Made by a program: the position numbers and the translations under genes. From Micromonospora inyonensis (lineage in GTDB: Bacteria > Actinomycetota > Actinomycetes > Mycobacteriales > Micromonosporaceae): 64,000 nucleotides of DNA. Below, in pieces: positions 1-10,665 of the stretch. Location: NCBI RefSeq assembly GCF_900091415.1, contig NZ_FMHU01000001.1:1612001-1676000 (forward strand), given 5' to 3'. Position 1 is the first letter of the stretch. The number at the start of each line of letters is the position of its first letter. The notes beneath the pieces are model-generated. The model made no database searches. It saw only the letters and a list, made by a program, of their open reading frames with translations, and was not told where the DNA came from.

Positions 1-228
1 AAGGAGCGCACCCTCTCTGCCGCGAAGGCCGACGGGGTGCGCGTGCTCGGTCAGGCCGAGGCCGAGGCGGAGACGGCGAAGCTGGCCGCGTACGCCCAGC
101 TCCCGGTCGAGGTGCTGCACGCCCTCGCGCTCCGTGACCTGGCCGGGCAGCTCCCGCAGATCAGCCAGCTCACCGTCACCCCGGACCTGCTCACCGACCT
201 GCTGGCCAAGCTCGGCGGTGACCGGTGA
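1..228 (+). CDS. SPFH/band-7 family protein, C-terminal fragment
   Basis: The reading frame is open from the first base and ends at a TGA at 226-228, so only the last 75 residues are visible. They are rich in Ala, Glu, Gln and Lys (AEAEAETAKLAAYAQLP), followed by a segment of the type LRDLAGQLPQ. This is typical of the coiled-coil tail of SPFH (stomatin/flotillin/prohibitin) proteins, which form scaffold assemblies at membranes. The band-7 domain itself lies outside the window, so the assignment rests on the tail alone. The stop overlaps the GTG start of the next gene by 4 bp (GTGA), which indicates translational coupling. Confidence 0.6.
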   Translation, partial: KERTLSAAKADGVRVLGQAEAEAETAKLAAYAQLPVEVLHALALRDLAGQLPQISQLTVTPDLLTDLLAKLGGDR

Positions 229-1142
229 GCGCCACCCTCGCGCCCCGCGTCGTGGTGGTGAGCCGGCGCAGCGAGTTGGACGAGCTGCTCGCCCGGCACG
301 GCACCCGCGCGGCGGCGGCCTGGTACCTGAAGGCCCGTGGCGGCGACCTGGCCGAGGTGGTCCACCGGCACGAACTGCTCCAGGCGGCGCTGACCACGGT
401 CGCCGCGGCCGTCCCCGTCGACTGGCGACGCGGTACGGTCACCCGGGAGGACCTGCCCCGCTTCCTCTTCGCCCCGGAGGACGTCGTGGTCGGGGTCGGC
501 CCGGACGGGCTGGTCGCCAACGTCGCCAAGTACCTCGACCGGCAGCCGGTGATCGGCGTCGACCCGGATCCGGGCCGCAACGCCGGAGTGCTGGTCCGCT
601 CCACGCCCGCCGAGGTGGCCGGCCTGCTGCGGGCCGTCGCCGCCGGGCGGGCCGGCACCGAGACACGGACCATGGTGCGCGCCGTGCTCGACGACGGTCA
701 GGAGCTGATCGGTCTCAACGAGGTTTACGTCGGGCACGTCTCCCACCAGTCCGCCCGTTACCTGCTCGCGGAGACCGCCGACGGGCGGACCCGCCGGGAG
801 CGGCAGTCCTCCTCCGGGCTCGTGGTGGGCAGCGGCACCGGCGCGACCGGTTGGTGTGCGTCGATCGCCCGGGACCGCGCGGAGCCGCCCCGGCTGCCCG
901 CTCCGGACGAGCCGGCGCTCTGCTGGTTCGTCCGGGAGGCATGGCCGTCCCCGGCCACCGGGGCGGGCCTCACCGCCGGACGGCTGGGCGCCGCCGGCAC
1001 CCTGGAACTGACCGCCGAGTCCGAGGGGCTGGTCGCCTTCGCCGACGGCCTGGAGGCCGACCGGCTCGCCCTCGCCTGGGGGCAGCGGATCACCCTCTCC
1101 GTCGCCCCCCGTCACCTGACACTGGTCACCGGGGCGCACTAG
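225..1142 (+). CDS. NAD kinase-like protein with altered GGDG motif
   Basis: The 305-residue protein starts at a GTG overlapping the upstream stop. It follows the layout of the NAD kinase/diacylglycerol kinase superfamily. VVVGVGPDGL (about residue 87) sits where NAD kinases carry GGDGT, then PVIGVDPDPGRNAGVL, then LNEVYVG (about 165), and SSGLVVGSGTGATGW (about 200) replaces the usual DGxxxxTPTGSTAY. The second Gly of GGDG is Pro and the TPTGST loop is changed, so canonical NAD phosphorylation is uncertain. It may be a diverged or non-catalytic NAD-binding member. It is coupled to the upstream SPFH gene and converges with the next gene. The fold assignment is fairly firm; the activity is not. 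Confidence 0.6.
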   Translation: MSATLAPRVVVVSRRSELDELLARHGTRAAAAWYLKARGGDLAEVVHRHELLQAALTTVAAAVPVDWRRGTVTREDLPRFLFAPEDVVVGVGPDGLVANVAKYLDRQPVIGVDPDPGRNAGVLVRSTPAEVAGLLRAVAAGRAGTETRTMVRAVLDDGQELIGLNEVYVGHVSHQSARYLLAETADGRTRRERQSSSGLVVGSGTGATGWCASIARDRAEPPRLPAPDEPALCWFVREAWPSPATGAGLTAGRLGAAGTLELTAESEGLVAFADGLEADRLALAWGQRITLSVAPRHLTLVTGAH

Positions 1143-1160
1143 TGGTGGACGCCGCGCGGC

Positions 1161-2372
1161 TCAGTCGTCGGTGAGGTGGTGGCGGTTGGCCTCGATCCAG
1201 GCGTGCAGGGCCTCCGGGTCGTCCGGGTCGACGCCGTCGGCCATGAGCTGGGCCACCGCCGCCGTGGCGGGACTGCGCCGCTCGCCGGTGCTGTAGAGGC
1301 GGGCGAACTCCGGCACCATCTCCTCGATCGCGGTGTCCGTCTGGCTGGCCGCCGGTTCGGGCAGGCCACGTCGCCGGGCGGCGTACCCGGCCCAGCCGCG
1401 CAGCACCCGCGGGAGCAGGGCGGCGTCGTCCATGTCCAGTACGGCCCGCCGGTGCACCCAGTCGAGCAGGAACAGCTCGGCCACCGTCGGGCTCCACCGC
1501 AGCGGGTCGGCGTCCGGGAAGCTCGCCGCGTGGTCCAGGAGCAGGCTCAGGCAGAAGTGCAGGGACGCCAGCTCCGGACCGTCCATGGCGTCCAGTTCGA
1601 ACCGGGCGGCCTCCGGCGAGGCGAGGAACTGGCGTACCAGCTCGGTGCGCTCCGCCGGGGTGAGCGGCTCCGGGTCGACCGGGGCCCGGACGGGGCGGGG
1701 CAGCAGGGCCAGCCGGGCCCCGGCGATCGTCCGGTCGGTGGCGAGCGACCCCTCGCCGGGCAGGTCGCCGAGGTCGTCGGTGATCGCCAGGTGGCGGGAC
1801 ACCTCGCTGTGCAGCCGGGCCGGGTCCTCCGTCCGGAACCAGGTCAGCTCGTCGGTGGCGCACATCTGCCGGACCTGTTCCAGGATCCGTTCGGCCGGTC
1901 CGCCGACGAAGATGTCCTTGGTGATGCCGATGTTGTGGTCGACCAGGGCGACCATGGCGTGCTCCGGTCCGCCGGCCGCCTCGTCGTACGCGAAGGTGGC
2001 GAGGTAGGAGGTCTGGTCGCCGTACACGTCGCCGTAGGCCCAGCAGCCGGTGAGGTGCACCCGGCCGAGCTGGTCGGACCAGGTCGGGGCCTGCGCGCCG
2101 GGCTTGACCCGGTCGGCGCCCTCGGCGTCCGGCACGAGTCGGGCGAACACCTGCCGGATGGTGGTGGCCGAGGCGGTCCGCCGACGGGACGTGGCGGCGA
2201 GGAAACCGCTGACGAACTGCCGTACGGCCGTGCTGCGGTCGGACTCCGCGACCGCGTATACGCTGCCCAGCAGCGCCGTGCCGAGCATCTCGGCGTCGAG
2301 GGCGCAGTCGAGCCGGCTCACGTCGCGGGCTGCGTGCAGTACCGCGTCGTAGGGGGTGTGAGTCGTGGCCAT
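1161..2372 (-). CDS. conserved hypothetical protein (403 aa)
   Basis: I do not recognise a family. The protein is soluble and acidic, with no signal peptide or membrane segment. The N-terminal half contains a patch with conserved-looking residues (LTGCWAYGDVYGDQTSYLATFAYDE split across about 108-132) followed by ALVDHNIGITKDIFVGGP. The C-terminal half is helical and Asp/Glu-rich and ends WIEANRHHLTDD. The start is ATG at 2372. It is transcribed away from the GTPase pair only 46 bp upstream, in the same direction, and may be co-transcribed with it. Confidence 0.7.
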   Translation of the reverse strand: MATTHTPYDAVLHAARDVSRLDCALDAEMLGTALLGSVYAVAESDRSTAVRQFVSGFLAATSRRRTASATTIRQVFARLVPDAEGADRVKPGAQAPTWSDQLGRVHLTGCWAYGDVYGDQTSYLATFAYDEAAGGPEHAMVALVDHNIGITKDIFVGGPAERILEQVRQMCATDELTWFRTEDPARLHSEVSRHLAITDDLGDLPGEGSLATDRTIAGARLALLPRPVRAPVDPEPLTPAERTELVRQFLASPEAARFELDAMDGPELASLHFCLSLLLDHAASFPDADPLRWSPTVAELFLLDWVHRRAVLDMDDAALLPRVLRGWAGYAARRRGLPEPAASQTDTAIEEMVPEFARLYSTGERRSPATAAVAQLMADGVDPDDPEALHAWIEANRHHLTDD

Positions 2373-2418
2373 GGATCGACCCTACGCCGCCGGAACCCCG
2401 GCGGGAGGAAGGCCGGGA

Positions 2419-4107
2419 TCACTTCTTTCCGGCCGCCACCCGCAGCGCGTTCCGGGCCTCGACGTACGAGGTGAGCACCGCGCGGACCGGGGTCAGCACG
2501 TGCTCCTCGCCGACCGCCGCCACCGCGGCGGCGAGCCGGCGCTCCGCGCGGAGCCGGGCCCGCCGGGCCGCCCAGCGGACGACCGGCCGGGTCACCGCCG
2601 CGACCAGCAGCCCGGCGAGCAGCCCGCCGAGCAGCAGCAGCGTCGGCAGCGGCACCGCACCGACCATCGGCTCGTCCGGGTCGGGCAGGCCGAGGGCGTT
2701 CAACGCGTACCCGAGCACCAGCCAGGCCAGCCCGGCGAGGGCGGTGAGGGTGACCAGCCACTGGACCGCGCCGACCAGCCGCCACCACACGGGCCGCTCC
2801 GGCACACCGAGGTCGGTGCCGGCGACCGCCCGGTCCAGCGCGTCCGGCACGTCGCCGAGGCGGGACCGCGCCGCGCCGGTGACCGCCGCCGGCCAGGGTG
2901 CCGGCAGGTCGCCGCCGGCCCGGTCGGCCACCGTCCGGACGGCCAGCCCCAGCGCCGAGCGCTGGGCGGCGGTGGGATCGGGTACGGAGGTCGCGGCGAG
3001 CGGCTTCTCCACGGCCCCGTCGGTCTGCTCGCCGCCGCCGGGCAGGTGCAGCCGGCGCAGCGGGTCCGGCCGTAGCCGACGCCAGCCCCGCACCACCGGC
3101 CAGCCGGTGGCGCCCGCCGCCCGGTGCCGGTACGCCGCCTCGACCGCCGTGGTCACCGCCGGCACCCCGGCCGCCGCGGCCAGTGCGCCGGTCAGGGCAC
3201 GGGTGCCCGCGGCGTCCGGCCCGGTGCCAACCGGTTCCGGTTCGACCAGGTCGGCGAGGCGCTCCACGACCGTGTCGATGTCGCCGGCCAGCCGACGCAG
3301 GGACGCCTGCCGCTCGGCGACCGTCTCCTCCAGGGCGGCCCGTAGTTCGGTGGTGCTGGATCGGTCCACGGCGGTGGTGGCGAGCAGGGGCACCCCGGGC
3401 AGGCCGTCGGCGTCGAGCAGGCGGCGCAGGTCGTCGAGGACCCGGGGCAGCTCGGCCGGGGGCAGCCGGTCGGCCTGGTTGAGCACGACCAGCGTGACGT
3501 CCCGGTGCCGGTGGAACTCGCGCAGGTAGCCGGTGTGCACCAGCCGGTCGGCGTACTTCTGCGGGTCGACCACCCAGATGACCAGGTCGACCAGGCCGAG
3601 CAGGCGGTCCACCTCCAGCCGGTGGGCATGCTGCACCGAGTCGAAGTCGGGCAGGTCGAGCAGGACGAGGCCGTGCAGGGCGGACTCGTCGTCGCCGTCG
3701 AGGGCGCTCTCCCGGATGAACCGGTGCCGGGGCAGCACGCCGATCCAGTCGAGCAGCCGGTTCGCGCCGTCCAGCGGTCCCCACACGCAGGCGTGCGCCA
3801 CGCCGGTGGTCGGGCGGCGTACCCCGACCGGGGAGAGGTCCAGCCGGGCGAGCGCGTTGAACAGGCTGGACTTGCCGCTGCCGGTCGCTCCGGCCAGGGC
3901 GACCACGGTGTGGTCGCGGGAGAGGGCGAGCCGGGTGCCGGCCCGCTCGACCAGGGTGTGCGCGGGGACGAGCCGCTCGTCGGGGAGATGGCCGTCGACG
4001 GCGGTGAGGAACCGGCGGACCGCGTCGAGGCGGGTGATCAGGTCGTCCGGGTCGACCCGCTGCCCGCCCCGGAGCGCCTCCCGCATCCGGCCGACGATCC
4101 CGGTCAC
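2419..4107 (-). CDS. dynamin-like/YfjP-type GTPase, membrane-anchored
   Basis: The 562-residue protein has a P-loop GATGSGKSSLFNAL at about residue 71 (Walker A/G1). A G3-like segment VLLDLPDFDS lies near 147 and a G4-like segment VVLNQADR near 206. Two hydrophobic stretches near 440-500 (WLVTLTALAGLAWLVLGY and PLPTLLLLGGLLAGLLVAAV) predict a C-terminal membrane hairpin. This is the layout of bacterial dynamin-related or Era-like membrane GTPases involved in membrane remodelling or envelope stress. The GTG start overlaps the stop of the neighbouring GTPase by 4 bp, so the two form a coupled pair, possibly a heteromer. The exact substrate process is unknown. Confidence 0.8.
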   Translation of the reverse strand: MTGIVGRMREALRGGQRVDPDDLITRLDAVRRFLTAVDGHLPDERLVPAHTLVERAGTRLALSRDHTVVALAGATGSGKSSLFNALARLDLSPVGVRRPTTGVAHACVWGPLDGANRLLDWIGVLPRHRFIRESALDGDDESALHGLVLLDLPDFDSVQHAHRLEVDRLLGLVDLVIWVVDPQKYADRLVHTGYLREFHRHRDVTLVVLNQADRLPPAELPRVLDDLRRLLDADGLPGVPLLATTAVDRSSTTELRAALEETVAERQASLRRLAGDIDTVVERLADLVEPEPVGTGPDAAGTRALTGALAAAAGVPAVTTAVEAAYRHRAAGATGWPVVRGWRRLRPDPLRRLHLPGGGEQTDGAVEKPLAATSVPDPTAAQRSALGLAVRTVADRAGGDLPAPWPAAVTGAARSRLGDVPDALDRAVAGTDLGVPERPVWWRLVGAVQWLVTLTALAGLAWLVLGYALNALGLPDPDEPMVGAVPLPTLLLLGGLLAGLLVAAVTRPVVRWAARRARLRAERRLAAAVAAVGEEHVLTPVRAVLTSYVEARNALRVAAGKK

Positions 4108-5906
4108 CGGGTCACGTCCAGGTCGCTGTGCTCCCGGGCCTCGGCCACCCGCGCGGCGGCGGCCCGCAGGCCGGCGGCGGTGTCCGCCTCCGGCCTCGCG
4201 TTCGCGGTACGGGTGAGGAACCGCCCGGCCTCCTCGTCGAGCAGCGCGTCGACCCGGTCCAGCAGGTCGCCCCGGGCCTGCCGGGCGAGAGTGCGGACCG
4301 CCTGGTCGCCGAAGATCGCCTGGAGGACGGCCTGTGCGGCGACCGTGGTACCCGCCCCGGTGGCCACCTCCAGTCCGGTCGGCACGAAGGCGGTCGAGGC
4401 GAACACCGCGATCATCACGGCGAGGCCGGTGGCGTTCACCGCGTACGCCGCCGTCCGGGCCACGAACCGCTTGTCCCCGCCCTCGGTGCGGACCAGTTCC
4501 AGCACGCCCCGCTGCCAGTCACGGATCAGCCGCTCGGCGCGTTCGGGCAGGTCGGCGGAGGCGTGCGCCAGCTCCGGGTCGAGCAGCGCCGCCCCGGCGG
4601 GGTGGGCCCGCCACCCGGTGTACGCGTTCTCGGCCGCCTCGGCCGCCACCCCGCGCAGCAGGGTGACCAGTTGGCTCTCGATGGCGTCCCGCAGCTCGCT
4701 GGCGGGGGCCGGTCGCCCGGTGACCGTCGCCACGAGCCGGTCGCGGAGCCGGCCGATCCGCGCCTCCAGGGTGCGGAAGAACTCGCCGGTGCCGACGAAC
4801 TCCTGCCAGCGGGCGAGCACCTCGCCCCGGAGCAGCCGGCCGTCGGAGAGGCCCTGCTCGACGGTGCGCCGCGCACCGCGGTACGCGGCGCGGACCCGGT
4901 CGTCGAGCGCGTCGGCGGCGGTGGCCTGCTCGTCGGCGGCCTCGGCGAGCGCCCCGGTGATCGGGCCGAGTGCGGCGAGCGCGCCGTCGAGGGTCTGCCG
5001 GACCACGGCGGCGCGGGCCTCGGCGTCGGCGGCGAGTCGGGCGAACCACTCGCCCAACGGCGCGCTCACCCGTTCCGGCAGCAATCCCTGCCCGTCGACC
5101 TGCGTCTCCGGAAGGACGAAGAGCGGGGCCGCGCCGAGATCGTGGCTGGCGAGCATCTCCGCGAGGTGGGCGGAGACCTCCTCGACGGCCTCCGGCGGCA
5201 CCCGGTTCAGGACGAGGGCGATGGCCGCGCCCCGGGCGCGGGCGTTGTGCAGCAGTTCCCAGGGGACCGCGTCGGCGTACCGGGCGGCGGTGGTGACGAA
5301 GAGCCAGAGGTCCGCGGCGGCGAGGAGCTGCCCGGCCAGCGCCCGGTTGGCGTCGACCACCGAGTCGATGTCCGGTGCGTCGAGGAAGGCCAGGCCGGGC
5401 GGGAGGGCGGGCGCGGTGACCAGTTGCAGGGCGCGTGGGTCCTCGCTGGGCTCGCTGGTCCGGGTCAGTCCGGGCAGCAGCTCACCCTGGCGGAACCAGA
5501 CCGAGTCGGCCGGGTTGCAGACCAGCACCGGGGACCGGGTGGTGGGCCGGAGCACCCCGACGGCGCTCACCCGGGCCTGGACCAGGCTGTTGACCAGGGT
5601 CGACTTGCCCGCGCCGGTGGAACCGCCGACCACCACCAGCAGCGGGGCGTCGAGTCGGGCGAGCCGGGGCAGGAGGTAGTCGTCGAGCTGGTCGGTGAGG
5701 GCGGCCGCGTTGCGCCGGGCCGGCTCGGCCGAGGGCAGGGCGAGCGGGAACCGGGCAGCCTCGGTCGCGGCGCGCAGGCCGGCGAGGGCGGCCGGCAGGT
5801 CGCCCCCGGGTGTCCCGGGCGGGTCCTCCGCGGCGGTGGCTGGTCCGGTGCGGGCGGCGACGGCGGGCGCGCCGGAGTGGGTGGCGGAATCCCCGTGCGT
5901 CGTCAC
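4104..5906 (-). CDS. dynamin-like GTPase, partner of the downstream GTPase
   Basis: A GTPase of about 600 residues. G1 is GGSTGAGKSTLVNSLV, G3-like is LAFLDAPDIDSVVDANR and G4-like is IALVLNRVPPEA. A helical C-terminal part contains a hydrophobic segment (AVNATGLAVMIAVFASTAFV) suggesting membrane contact. It is a diverged relative of the next gene and overlaps it by 4 bp. The start is unsure: GTG at 5906 gives an N-terminus VTTHGDSATHS, whereas TTG at 5942 would add 12 residues and has AGGGA about 7 bp upstream. It is divergent from dnaK, sharing an intergenic region of about 160-200 bp that includes the HAIR operator. Confidence 0.8.
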   Translation of the reverse strand: MTTHGDSATHSGAPAVAARTGPATAAEDPPGTPGGDLPAALAGLRAATEAARFPLALPSAEPARRNAAALTDQLDDYLLPRLARLDAPLLVVVGGSTGAGKSTLVNSLVQARVSAVGVLRPTTRSPVLVCNPADSVWFRQGELLPGLTRTSEPSEDPRALQLVTAPALPPGLAFLDAPDIDSVVDANRALAGQLLAAADLWLFVTTAARYADAVPWELLHNARARGAAIALVLNRVPPEAVEEVSAHLAEMLASHDLGAAPLFVLPETQVDGQGLLPERVSAPLGEWFARLAADAEARAAVVRQTLDGALAALGPITGALAEAADEQATAADALDDRVRAAYRGARRTVEQGLSDGRLLRGEVLARWQEFVGTGEFFRTLEARIGRLRDRLVATVTGRPAPASELRDAIESQLVTLLRGVAAEAAENAYTGWRAHPAGAALLDPELAHASADLPERAERLIRDWQRGVLELVRTEGGDKRFVARTAAYAVNATGLAVMIAVFASTAFVPTGLEVATGAGTTVAAQAVLQAIFGDQAVRTLARQARGDLLDRVDALLDEEAGRFLTRTANARPEADTAAGLRAAAARVAEAREHSDLDVTR

Positions 5907-5990
5907 CGCTAAAGCGTGCCCGACCGGGGCAAGGGAAGACAACAGCGGGTCCCTGTGGTGGAGGTTGCGTCGGGTCGACTCAACCTCGAC

Positions 5991-6018
5991 TTGACGATCG
6001 CGACGGGCATGGCACTAT
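5991..6018 (+). promoter_or_regulatory. putative dnaK promoter (-35/-10)
   Basis: TTGACG at 5991-5996 and CACTAT at 6013-6018 are separated by 16 bp, giving a sigma70-like promoter for dnaK. The -10 box abuts the HAIR operator, so bound HspR would block RNA polymerase. This is inferred from hexamers only. Confidence 0.5.
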
Positions 6019-6036
6019 TGAGTCAAGTCCACTCAA
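6018..6036 (+). promoter_or_regulatory. HAIR operator (HspR binding site) upstream of dnaK
   Basis: The inverted repeat TTGAGT-N7-ACTCAA occupies 6018-6036 and matches the core of the HAIR consensus CTTGAGT-N7-ACTCAAG exactly. It sits 66 bp before dnaK, right after the -10 box. The repressor gene hspR is the last gene of the same operon, as in streptomycetes and mycobacteria. Confidence 0.9.
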
Positions 6037-6102
6037 CTTGCGGTGGGTGCTCTCCGGGCGGTGCCCGTCACCTGCTCAACGTTACGAAGCGAGGAAGCGA
6101 AG

Positions 6103-7959
<1,857 letters not shown>

Positions 7960-8006
7960 CGTCCCGCCCCGTCACGACCCCACGGCAGAGGGATTGAGGT
8001 AGCCGC

Positions 8007-8678
8007 ATGACGGACAAGCCACGAGCCGTCGACCCGGAGGAGACCCCCGGTTCGGTGGCGGGTGCCTCCGGGACGCCGGCCGACTCCACCGGGGACGGTG
8101 CCGAGTCCGCGGCGGGTCTGGTGGAGGAGACCGAGGTGATGGTCGACGAGGTCTCCTCGACCGTCACCGAGTCCCCAGCGGACGGCGCGCCGGTGGTGGA
8201 CGCCCCGGCCAGACCGGCCGACGGCGGTCCGGCCGCCCCGCTCGGGGCCGAGCTGGAGGCGCTCCGGGCGGAGCTGGAGGAACGCACCCGGGACCTGCAA
8301 CGGGTCTCGGCCGAGTACGCCAACTACCGCAAGCGGGTCGAGCGGGACCGGGCCCTGGTCGGCGAGCAGGCGACCGGCGCGGTGCTCACCGCGCTGCTGC
8401 CGATCCTCGACGACCTCGACCGGGCACGCGAGCACGGCGACCTGGTGGGTCCGTTCGGCACGGTGGCCGAGCAGCTCACCACGGCACTGGGCAAGTTCGG
8501 ACTCACCGTCTTCGGCGAGCAGGGCGACCCCTTCGACCCGACCCGGCACGAGGCGGTCGCGCACCAGACCTCGGCCGAGGTCAGCGAGCCGACCTGCGTC
8601 CAGGTGATGCGCCGGGGCTACCAGCTCGGCGAGCGTCTGCTGCGGCCCGCGATGGTCGCGGTCGCCGATCCGGAGTAG
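8007..8678 (+). CDS. grpE: nucleotide exchange factor GrpE
   Basis: The 223-residue protein has a long disordered acidic N-terminus of about 75 residues, usual in actinobacterial GrpE. A coiled-coil segment follows (LGAELEALRAELEERTRDLQ), then the hallmark SAEYANYRKRVERDR and the C-terminal beta domain with QGDPFDPTRHEAV and MRRGYQLGERLLRPAMV. It releases ADP from DnaK. It lies 47 bp after dnaK, with a GAGGTAG Shine-Dalgarno sequence before ATG 8007. Confidence 0.96.
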   Translation: MTDKPRAVDPEETPGSVAGASGTPADSTGDGAESAAGLVEETEVMVDEVSSTVTESPADGAPVVDAPARPADGGPAAPLGAELEALRAELEERTRDLQRVSAEYANYRKRVERDRALVGEQATGAVLTALLPILDDLDRAREHGDLVGPFGTVAEQLTTALGKFGLTVFGEQGDPFDPTRHEAVAHQTSAEVSEPTCVQVMRRGYQLGERLLRPAMVAVADPE

Positions 8679-8763
8679 TACGAGACCGTGACCGGGTCCT
8701 CCCGTCCACCGACACCGGGTGGGCGGGGGGCCCGGTGCACGTCGGGTGGAAGGGGGTGGACCG

Positions 8764-9936
8764 GTGAGTTCCAAGGACTGGCTGGAGAAGGACTTCTACG
8801 CCGTACTCGGCGTGGACAAGTCCGCCTCCTCGGACGACATCAAGAAGGCGTACCGGAAACTGGCCCGGGAGTCCCACCCGGACCACAACCCGGACGACCC
8901 CGGGGCGGAGGAGCGGTTCAAGGCCGCCTCCGAGGCGTACAACGTGCTCTCCGACGACAAGCGCCGCCGGGAGTACGACGAGATGCGCACGCTGTTCGGC
9001 TCGGGCGCGTTCCGGCGCAGCGCCCGGGGCGCGGGCGGCGGCGCGCCGTTCGACGTCTCCGACCTGTTCGGCGGTGCGGGCGGCGGTGACCGCCGGTTCG
9101 GCGGCGCCAACTTCTCCGACCTGTTCGGTTCGGTGTTCTCCGGCGGCGGCGGGGCCGGCCCGGCGCGGCGGGGCCCGGCGCGGGGGCGCGACGTCGAGGC
9201 GGAGGTCGCGCTCGACTTCTCCGACGCGGTCCGTGGGGTGACCATCCCGCTGACGCTGCGCGCCCCGGGGGTCTGCGACACCTGCCACGGGGACGGGGCC
9301 AAGCCCGGCACCCGGCCGGTGTCCTGCCCGCAGTGCCACGGCTCCGGGATGGTGACCCGCAACCAGGGGTCGTTCAGCTTCGCCGAGCCGTGCCGCAACT
9401 GCCAGGGCGTCGGCACGATCGTCGAGGAGAAGTGCCCCGAGTGCCGGGGCACGGGCGGGGTCACCAAGACCCGCACCCTCAATGTCCGCTTCCCTGCCGG
9501 AGTGGCCGACGGCCAGCGGATCCGGCTGGCCGGCCGGGGTGAGCCGGGCGAGCGCGGCGGCCCGGCGGGTGACCTCTTCGTACACGTGAAGGTGCGCCCG
9601 GACGACCTGTTCGGACGGACCGGGGACGACCTGACCCTGAGCGTGCCGATCACCTTCGCGGAGGCGGCGCTCGGTACCGACCTCCGGGTGCCCACCCTGG
9701 ACGGTGCGGTGACCCTACGCGTACCGCCGGGCACGCCGAGCGGCCGGGTCCTGCGGGCCCGGGGCAAGGGCGTGGTCCGCCGCGACGGGCAGGCCGGTGA
9801 CCTGCTGGTCACCCTGGACGTGGTGGTCCCGGCCCGGCTCTCCGACGAGGCCCGTACGGCATTGGAGACGTTGGCCGCGCACACCCCGCCGGCGGCTCGG
9901 GAACATCTCGACGCGCGGGTGCGTCGCTTCAGTTAG
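8764..9936 (+). CDS. dnaJ: chaperone DnaJ (type I, dnaJ1)
   Basis: A 390-residue type I Hsp40. The J domain (about residues 8-75) contains HPD in [12 protein letters not shown] Gly/Phe-rich linker includes the repeated DLFG motifs. The zinc-finger domain has four CxxCxGxG repeats ([32 protein letters not shown]), followed by C-terminal substrate domains. GTG 8764 gives the family N-terminus [17 protein letters not shown] and has a GGAAGGGGG Shine-Dalgarno sequence upstream. It stimulates DnaK ATPase. The stop codon lies inside a tandem 20-bp repeat (9920-9980). Confidence 0.97.
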   Translation: MSSKDWLEKDFYAVLGVDKSASSDDIKKAYRKLARESHPDHNPDDPGAEERFKAASEAYNVLSDDKRRREYDEMRTLFGSGAFRRSARGAGGGAPFDVSDLFGGAGGGDRRFGGANFSDLFGSVFSGGGGAGPARRGPARGRDVEAEVALDFSDAVRGVTIPLTLRAPGVCDTCHGDGAKPGTRPVSCPQCHGSGMVTRNQGSFSFAEPCRNCQGVGTIVEEKCPECRGTGGVTKTRTLNVRFPAGVADGQRIRLAGRGEPGERGGPAGDLFVHVKVRPDDLFGRTGDDLTLSVPITFAEAALGTDLRVPTLDGAVTLRVPPGTPSGRVLRARGKGVVRRDGQAGDLLVTLDVVVPARLSDEARTALETLAAHTPPAAREHLDARVRRFS

Positions 9937-9980
9937 CAGTTGCGTCGCTTCAGTTAGCAGTGCGTCGCTTCGGTTGGCCA
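9920..9980 (+). repeat. tandem 20-bp repeat across the dnaJ stop codon
   Basis: The unit TGCGTCGCTTCAGTTAGCAG occurs at 9920-9939 and 9941-9960 with one T between. A third copy at 9961-9980 is diverged in its second half. The first unit encodes the last residues of DnaJ and its TAG stop. The later units fill the dnaJ-hspR gap. Confidence 0.9.
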
Positions 9981-10007
9981 GGTGGAGTACACGCGGAGGT
10001 GAGCGGG

Positions 10008-10448
10008 ATGGCGGACGGGTTCGTCGGCTCGGGTGACCCTGCCTACGACGCCAAGGTGCTGATGATCTCGGTAGCGGCACGGATGGCGGGGATGCACCCG
10101 CAGACGCTGCGGCAGTACGACCGGCTCGGGCTGGTGCAGGCGGGGCGGGCGGCCGGGGGCGGTCGCCGTTACAGCGTCCGGGACGTGGTGCTGCTGCGTG
10201 AGGTGCAGCGGCTCAGCCAGGACGACGGGGTGAACCTGGCGGGCATCAAGCGGATCATCGGTCTGGAGCAGCTCCTGGAGCAGGCTCAGGCCCGGCTCGC
10301 CGAGATGGAGGCGGAGCTGGACGCCGCGTACCGGCGGATCGCCGAGTTGGAGGCGATGGCCCGGTTCCCTGGCCGGGAGATCGTCCCCACCACCCGCACC
10401 TCCACCGCGCTGGTGGTCTGGCGGCCCCGCCGCTCCACCGGCAACTGA
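10008..10448 (+). CDS. hspR: heat-shock repressor HspR (MerR family)
   Basis: A 146-residue MerR-type regulator. The DNA-binding helix-turn-helix covers about residues 17-85: VLMISVAARMAGMHPQTLRQ, YDRLGLVQAGRAAGGGRRYS, then VVLLREVQRLSQDDGVNLAGI. A Leu/Glu-rich dimerisation coiled coil follows. In related actinomycetes HspR represses the dnaK operon and clpB by binding HAIR, with DnaK as co-repressor; both genes here have HAIR-like sites. ATG 10008 has GGAGGT 7 bp upstream. Confidence 0.95.
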   Translation: MADGFVGSGDPAYDAKVLMISVAARMAGMHPQTLRQYDRLGLVQAGRAAGGGRRYSVRDVVLLREVQRLSQDDGVNLAGIKRIIGLEQLLEQAQARLAEMEAELDAAYRRIAELEAMARFPGREIVPTTRTSTALVVWRPRRSTGN

Positions 10449-10468
10449 CCTCGAACCCCGCCGCTGTG

Positions 10469-10526
10469 GTGGTTGCAGGGGTCCCCTGTTACCGCTTTCT
10501 GATGAGCAGGGGTCCCCTGCAACCAC
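10469..10526. repeat. 58-bp double palindrome, copy A
   Basis: GTGGTTGCAGGGGTCCCCTG opens the element and GCAGGGGTCCCCTGCAACCA plus C closes it, around a spacer near TTACCGCTTTCTGATGA. Each half contains the self-complementary AGGGGTCCCCT and the outer 13 bp pair with each other. It lies 20 bp after hspR and is one of six copies in the window. Confidence 0.9.
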
Positions 10527-10665
10527 GGCGGCGGTCACGTTCCGTGGAACCGCCGCGCCGACCGGTCCCGCCGACTAGCCTCGGAACCAGGTCCCGTCCG
10601 CACCAGCCGGGCCCACCGTCGCGGCCGAGCGTGCCCGGTCCGGCGGGTGACGGCGAGGGGGAGTC

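Noticed and set aside
5975..5998. Second HAIR site upstream of dnaK (ACTCAACCTCGACTTGA)
   Set aside because: The half sites are in the reverse order to HAIR and the outer bases do not pair as TTGAGT/ACTCAA.
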